NCBI GenBank assembly: GCA_900772675.1
Contig: CAAGRM010000217.1
Coordinates: 1-10,212 of the forward strand
Reading direction: 5' to 3'
Source: Lachnospiraceae bacterium
Lineage (GTDB): Bacteria; Bacillota; Clostridia; Lachnospirales; Lachnospiraceae
Length of the DNA: 10,212 nt
The translations under genes were made by a program, and so were the position numbers. Under the pieces are notes generated by a model. The model did no database searches, was not told the DNA's origin, and was given only the letters and a program-made list of their open reading frames with translations. Shown here piece by piece: positions 7,271-10,212 of this stretch (within the stretch, counting starts at the first letter, position 1; the number at the start of each line of letters is the position of its first letter).

Positions 7271-7292
7271 GGATGGTGGCATATACTACAAT
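7264..7292 (+). promoter_or_regulatory. Sigma-A type promoter for prfC
   Basis: A perfect TTGACA (7264-7269), an ideal 17-bp spacer and TACAAT (7287-7292, 5 of 6 matches to TATAAT) begin 3 bp after the DUF4364 stop codon. Transcription should start near 7299, leaving a leader of about 70 nt before the prfC GTG. This is the strongest promoter in the window and probably serves prfC, sdaAB and sdaAA. Confidence 0.88.
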
Positions 7293-7367
7293 GAAAAAGT
7301 ATGTCTAAAAAGCATAAATATGGAAAGCATAGTAAATAAGAAATTTTATTCTGAAGGAGACAAAACA

Positions 7368-8960
7368 GTGCCTGATTATACAAAAGAAATTGAAAGACGG
7401 CGTACGTTCGCCATTATTTCCCACCCGGATGCCGGAAAAACAACCTTGACCGAGAAATTTCTGCTGTACGGAGGAGCAATCAATCTTGCCGGTTCCGTAA
7501 AGGGAAAAGCAACAGCGCGTCATGCTGTATCTGACTGGATGGAAATCGAGAAGGAACGTGGTATTTCCGTCACATCCTCTGTCCTGCAGTTCAATTACGA
7601 TGGCTATTGCATTAATATCCTGGATACCCCGGGACACCAGGATTTCTCGGAGGATACGTATCGTACCCTGATGGCGGCCGATTCCGCCGTTATGGTGATC
7701 GATGCCTCAAAGGGTGTCGAGGCACAGACCAGAAAGCTGTTCAAGGTCTGCGTTATGCGTCATATCCCGATTTTTACGTTCATCAACAAGATGGACCGTG
7801 ATGCGAACGATACGTTTGAGCTGCTCGATGAAATCGAAAAAGAACTCGGCATTGCAACGTGTCCGATTAACTGGCCGATCGGCTCCGGAAAGAAATTCCG
7901 CGGTGTTTACGATCGCGACAAAAAGAAGGTTCTTACGTTCTCGGATACGATGAAGGGAACGAAAGAGGGAATTGAAGAGGAAATTGATATTGATGATCCG
8001 CATCTTCTCGATATTGTAGAGGAAGAACAGAAGGAACAGCTCATGGATGAGATCGAGTTGCTTGACGGTGCAAGTGCAGAGTTTGACCAGGAGCTCGTCA
8101 GCAAAGGAGAACTTTCTCCGGTATTCTTCGGATCTGCACTCACCAACTTCGGTGTGGAAACATTCCTGCAGCATTTTCTTACCATGACGATGCCGCCGCT
8201 TCCGCGTACCGCAGATTGTGGTGTGATCGATCCGGTCAAAGAAGATTTCTCTGCATTTGTCTTTAAAATCCAGGCAAACATGAACAAGGCACACCGTGAC
8301 CGTATCGCCTTCATGCGTATCTGCTCCGGAAAATTCGATGCCGGAATGGAAGTCTTCCATGTACAGGGCGGAAAGAAAATGCGTCTTTCCCAACCGCAGC
8401 AGATGATGGCGAGCGACCGTCATATCGTCGATGAGGCGTATGCGGGAGATATTATCGGTGTATTTGATCCGGGTATTTTCTCGATCGGAGATACGATCTG
8501 TATGCCGGGCAAGAAGTTCGCGTATGAGGGAATTCCGACCGTTGCACCGGAGCATTTTGCGAGAGTACGTCAGATTGATACAATGAAGAGAAAGCAGTTC
8601 GTCAAAGGAATTTCCCAGATTGCCCAGGAAGGTGCCATCCAGATTTTCCAGGAGTATAAAGGAGGCATGGAGGAGATCATCGTCGGCGTTGTCGGTGTCC
8701 TGCAGTTTGATGTCTTAAAATACCGTCTGGAGAACGAGTATAATGTAGATATCCGTCTGGAAAATCTGCCGTATGAGCATATCCGCTGGATCGCAAACAA
8801 AGAGGAAATCAATCTGGATCGCATTCAGGGAACCTCAGATATGAAGAAGGTTATGGATCTTAAGGGGAATCCGCTGCTTCTTTTTGTCAATCCATGGAGT
8901 GTCGGTATGGTACAGGATCGAAACAAGGATCTCGTCCTGACAGAGTTCAGCAAGAACTAA
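7368..8960 (+). CDS. prfC: Peptide chain release factor 3 (RF3)
   Basis: RF3 is a translational GTPase that removes RF1/RF2 from the ribosome after peptide release. With the start used here it has 530 residues, nearly the same as E. coli RF3 (529). GTPase motifs: G1 HPDAGKTT (19-26), G2 RGISVT (64-69), G3 DTPGH (86-90), G4 NKMD (140-143), G5 GSAL (255-258). The region before G5 carries the long acidic RF3 insert (~190-250), followed by the beta-barrel and RF3 C-terminal domain (GVLQFDVLKYRLENEY, 443-458). I chose GTG 7368 because AAGGAGA (7354-7360) lies 7 nt upstream and MPDYTKEIERRRTFAIISHP begins like known RF3. The in-frame ATG at 7320 has no ribosome binding site. No terminator is seen before sdaAB, so read-through is likely. 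Confidence 0.97.
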   Translation: MPDYTKEIERRRTFAIISHPDAGKTTLTEKFLLYGGAINLAGSVKGKATARHAVSDWMEIEKERGISVTSSVLQFNYDGYCINILDTPGHQDFSEDTYRTLMAADSAVMVIDASKGVEAQTRKLFKVCVMRHIPIFTFINKMDRDANDTFELLDEIEKELGIATCPINWPIGSGKKFRGVYDRDKKKVLTFSDTMKGTKEGIEEEIDIDDPHLLDIVEEEQKEQLMDEIELLDGASAEFDQELVSKGELSPVFFGSALTNFGVETFLQHFLTMTMPPLPRTADCGVIDPVKEDFSAFVFKIQANMNKAHRDRIAFMRICSGKFDAGMEVFHVQGGKKMRLSQPQQMMASDRHIVDEAYAGDIIGVFDPGIFSIGDTICMPGKKFAYEGIPTVAPEHFARVRQIDTMKRKQFVKGISQIAQEGAIQIFQEYKGGMEEIIVGVVGVLQFDVLKYRLENEYNVDIRLENLPYEHIRWIANKEEINLDRIQGTSDMKKVMDLKGNPLLLFVNPWSVGMVQDRNKDLVLTEFSKN

Positions 8961-8972
8961 AGCGTGTAAAAA

Positions 8973-8988
8973 AGGCGGGAGGCCGCTT
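8973..8988 (+). other. Small hairpin just upstream of the sdaAB ribosome binding site
   Basis: AGGCGG (8973-8978) can pair with CCGCTT (8983-8988), including one G-U pair, around a GAGG loop. It ends 3 bp before the AAGGAG of sdaAB and leaves that site free. No T-run follows on the + strand, so it is not a terminator for prfC. It may mark an mRNA processing or stability point, or mean nothing. Confidence 0.3.
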
Positions 8989-9002
8989 GAAAAGGAGAAA
9001 AA

Positions 9003-9686
9003 ATGAACTTATTCGATATTCTGGGGCCTGTGATGGTTGGCCCGTCGAGTTCCCATACGGCAGGGGCGGTGCGAATAGGATGGATGACGCAGAAGCTTCT
9101 CGGGGAACAGCCGGTGGAGGCAAAAATTCTGATGTATGGTTCCTTTGCCGCAACGGGAAAGGGACATGGAACAGATCGCGGTCTTGTAGCCGGACTCCTT
9201 GGTATGCGGCCGGATGACGAGCGGATTCCGGACAGCTTTGAAATCGCAGACAAAGCCGGTCTTTCTTATTCGTTCGGTCTTGCCAGTCTGACGAGTGCCC
9301 ATCCGAACAGCGTTGTTCTGGAGGTAAAGGGAAAGAGCGGCCGTACTCTTACCGTACAGGCATGTTCACTTGGCGGCGGACGCATCATGATCAACCGTCT
9401 CGACGGACTTGATGTCAACTGTACGTGTGAGATTCCAACACTTATTGTTCATAATCTCGATCAGCCGGGTCATGTGGCGGAGGTTACGTCGATGCTGGCA
9501 CACAAATCGGTCAATATTGCGAATATGTCTCTTTATCGTGACAAAAGAGGCGGGTCGGCGGTGATGGTCGTGGAGATGGATCAGCCGCTTTCGAAGGAAT
9601 CTCTGCAGTGGCTGGAGCATCTGGAAGGCATTGTAAAGGTAACGTATATCAACGTGACGGAAGGAGAAGAGGACGATGTCTTATAA
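9003..9686 (+). CDS. sdaAB: L-serine dehydratase, iron-sulfur type, beta subunit
   Basis: SdaAB pairs with SdaAA to form the oxygen-sensitive [4Fe-4S] L-serine ammonia-lyase that converts serine to pyruvate and ammonia. The 227-residue protein begins with the family signature GPSSSHTAGAVRIG (13-26), a serine-binding region, followed by GSFAATGKGHGTDRG (46-60), SAHPNSV (98-104) and the glycine-rich SLGGGRI (122-128). Residues ~145-217 form an ACT domain (TLIVHNLDQPGHVAEVTSML), found in the Firmicute beta subunits; an amino acid regulatory role there is inferred from the family. AAGGAG (8992-8997) lies 5 nt before the ATG. The gene starts 42 bp after prfC and its end overlaps sdaAA by 11 bp, typical of translational coupling between subunits needed in equal amounts. 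Confidence 0.97.
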   Translation: MNLFDILGPVMVGPSSSHTAGAVRIGWMTQKLLGEQPVEAKILMYGSFAATGKGHGTDRGLVAGLLGMRPDDERIPDSFEIADKAGLSYSFGLASLTSAHPNSVVLEVKGKSGRTLTVQACSLGGGRIMINRLDGLDVNCTCEIPTLIVHNLDQPGHVAEVTSMLAHKSVNIANMSLYRDKRGGSAVMVVEMDQPLSKESLQWLEHLEGIVKVTYINVTEGEEDDVL

Positions 9687-10212
9687 TGCACTGGAAGAAA
9701 TTGTCAGGGAGTGTCGGGAAAAAGACCTGCCCTTTGACGAAGTCATCCTTCTGGACGATATGAATGAGAGAAACGTAAAGCGCGAGGAGTCTCTTCGCTC
9801 CATGGAGGGCATGTGGGATGCCATGAAACGCGCAGACAGAAGCTATGATGGAAAACTGAAGTCGAGAAGCGGTCTGGTTGGCGGTGCGGGAGACGCGATG
9901 AAAGCATATGTAGAAAGCGGAAAAGCACTTTGTGGTTCCTTTGTCGGAGAGGTGATGGCCTCCGCCCTTGCGATGGGTGAATCGAATGCCTGCATGAAGC
10001 GGATTGTGGCAGCTCCGACGGCAGGAGCCTGCGGTGTCCTTCCGGCTGTGCTGGTCAATTACCAGAAACGAAACGAAACATCAGATGAGGAGATCGTGCG
10101 TGCTCTCTATACAGCAGCCGGTATTGGCCAGGTTGTCGCGGCAAGAGCATATATTGCGGGCGCTTCCGGCGGCTGTCAGGAAGAAATCGGGACAGCGAGT
10201 GAGATGGCGGCA
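9676..10212 (+). CDS. sdaAA: L-serine dehydratase, iron-sulfur type, alpha subunit (3' partial)
   Basis: This is the catalytic, cluster-bearing subunit of the two-chain L-serine dehydratase. The frame is open to the end of the window, giving the first 179 of about 290 residues. It starts MSYNALEEIVRECREK and contains SRSGLVGGAGDAM (63-75), APTAGACGVLP (113-123) and GASGGCQEEIGTAS (162-175). C167 in GGCQ corresponds to the first of the three [4Fe-4S] cysteines of the family; the other two (in a CDPVxGLVxxPC motif) would lie beyond the window. ATG 9676 is preceded by AAGGAG (9661-9666) 9 nt upstream, inside the end of sdaAB, and overlaps the sdaAB stop in a different frame. Translation is therefore probably coupled. 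Nothing visible suggests damage. Confidence 0.96.
   Translation, partial: MSYNALEEIVRECREKDLPFDEVILLDDMNERNVKREESLRSMEGMWDAMKRADRSYDGKLKSRSGLVGGAGDAMKAYVESGKALCGSFVGEVMASALAMGESNACMKRIVAAPTAGACGVLPAVLVNYQKRNETSDEEIVRALYTAAGIGQVVAARAYIAGASGGCQEEIGTASEMAA

Noticed and set aside
7320..7367. N-terminal extension of RF3 from ATG 7320
   Set aside because: It has no ribosome binding site and adds 16 residues not expected for RF3. GTG 7368 has a good site and gives the usual length.
7707..8555. 282-codon - strand frame inside prfC
   Set aside because: It is fully antisense to a well-conserved RF3 gene and no domain is seen.
8968..8988. Hairpin plus T-run reading as a terminator on the - strand before sdaAB
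   Set aside because: On the - strand only about four G-C pairs form around an A/C mismatch, and no - strand gene exists to be terminated.

Overview
The window looks like a stretch of ordinary chromosome from a Firmicute, most likely a Lachnospiraceae-type gut Clostridium. This is an inference from several signs: strong AAGGAGG-type ribosome binding sites, a sigma-A style promoter, a DUF4364 protein, two-subunit iron-sulfur L-serine dehydratase genes, and a RarA that begins MDLFDYM. All convincing genes lie on the + strand. I see no insertion sequence, phage gene, tRNA, rRNA, CRISPR array or other sign of a mobile region.

Layout. (1) Positions 2-1063 hold the C-terminal two thirds of an ABC-F ATPase of the YbiT/YkpA type. 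Two bases later comes a 787-residue DUF2298 ('YYY' motif) polytopic membrane protein, and this transcription unit ends at a rho-independent terminator (3435-3483). (2) A NodB-fold polysaccharide deacetylase with a membrane anchor stands alone at 3530-4231. (3) After a 179-bp gap with a likely promoter, rarA (4411-5733), a TIGR01212 radical SAM protein of the YtqA/MnmL type (5748-6686) and a small DUF4364 winged-helix-like protein (6742-7260) form a compact run. (4) A near-consensus promoter (TTGACA, 17 bp, TACAAT; 7264-7292) drives prfC (7368-8960). It probably also drives sdaAB (9003-9686) and sdaAA (9676 to the window end), as I see no terminator between them.

By role, the window mixes translation (ABC-F factor, RF3, a probable wobble-uridine tRNA modification enzyme), replication-fork maintenance (RarA), the cell envelope (DUF2298 protein, deacetylase) and serine breakdown to pyruvate (SdaAB/SdaAA). 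These genes do not form one obvious pathway.

I did not find a convincing new multi-gene system. The points most worth checking are the DUF2298 protein as a possible orphan GT-C glycosyltransferase, the missing P-loop lysine in the second ABC-F domain, and a perfect 7-bp inverted repeat over the -35 box of the prfC promoter, directly behind the gene for a putative DNA-binding protein. Three start codons were placed from ribosome binding sites rather than at the longest ORF: rarA at ATG 4411, DUF4364 at GTG 6742 and prfC at GTG 7368.
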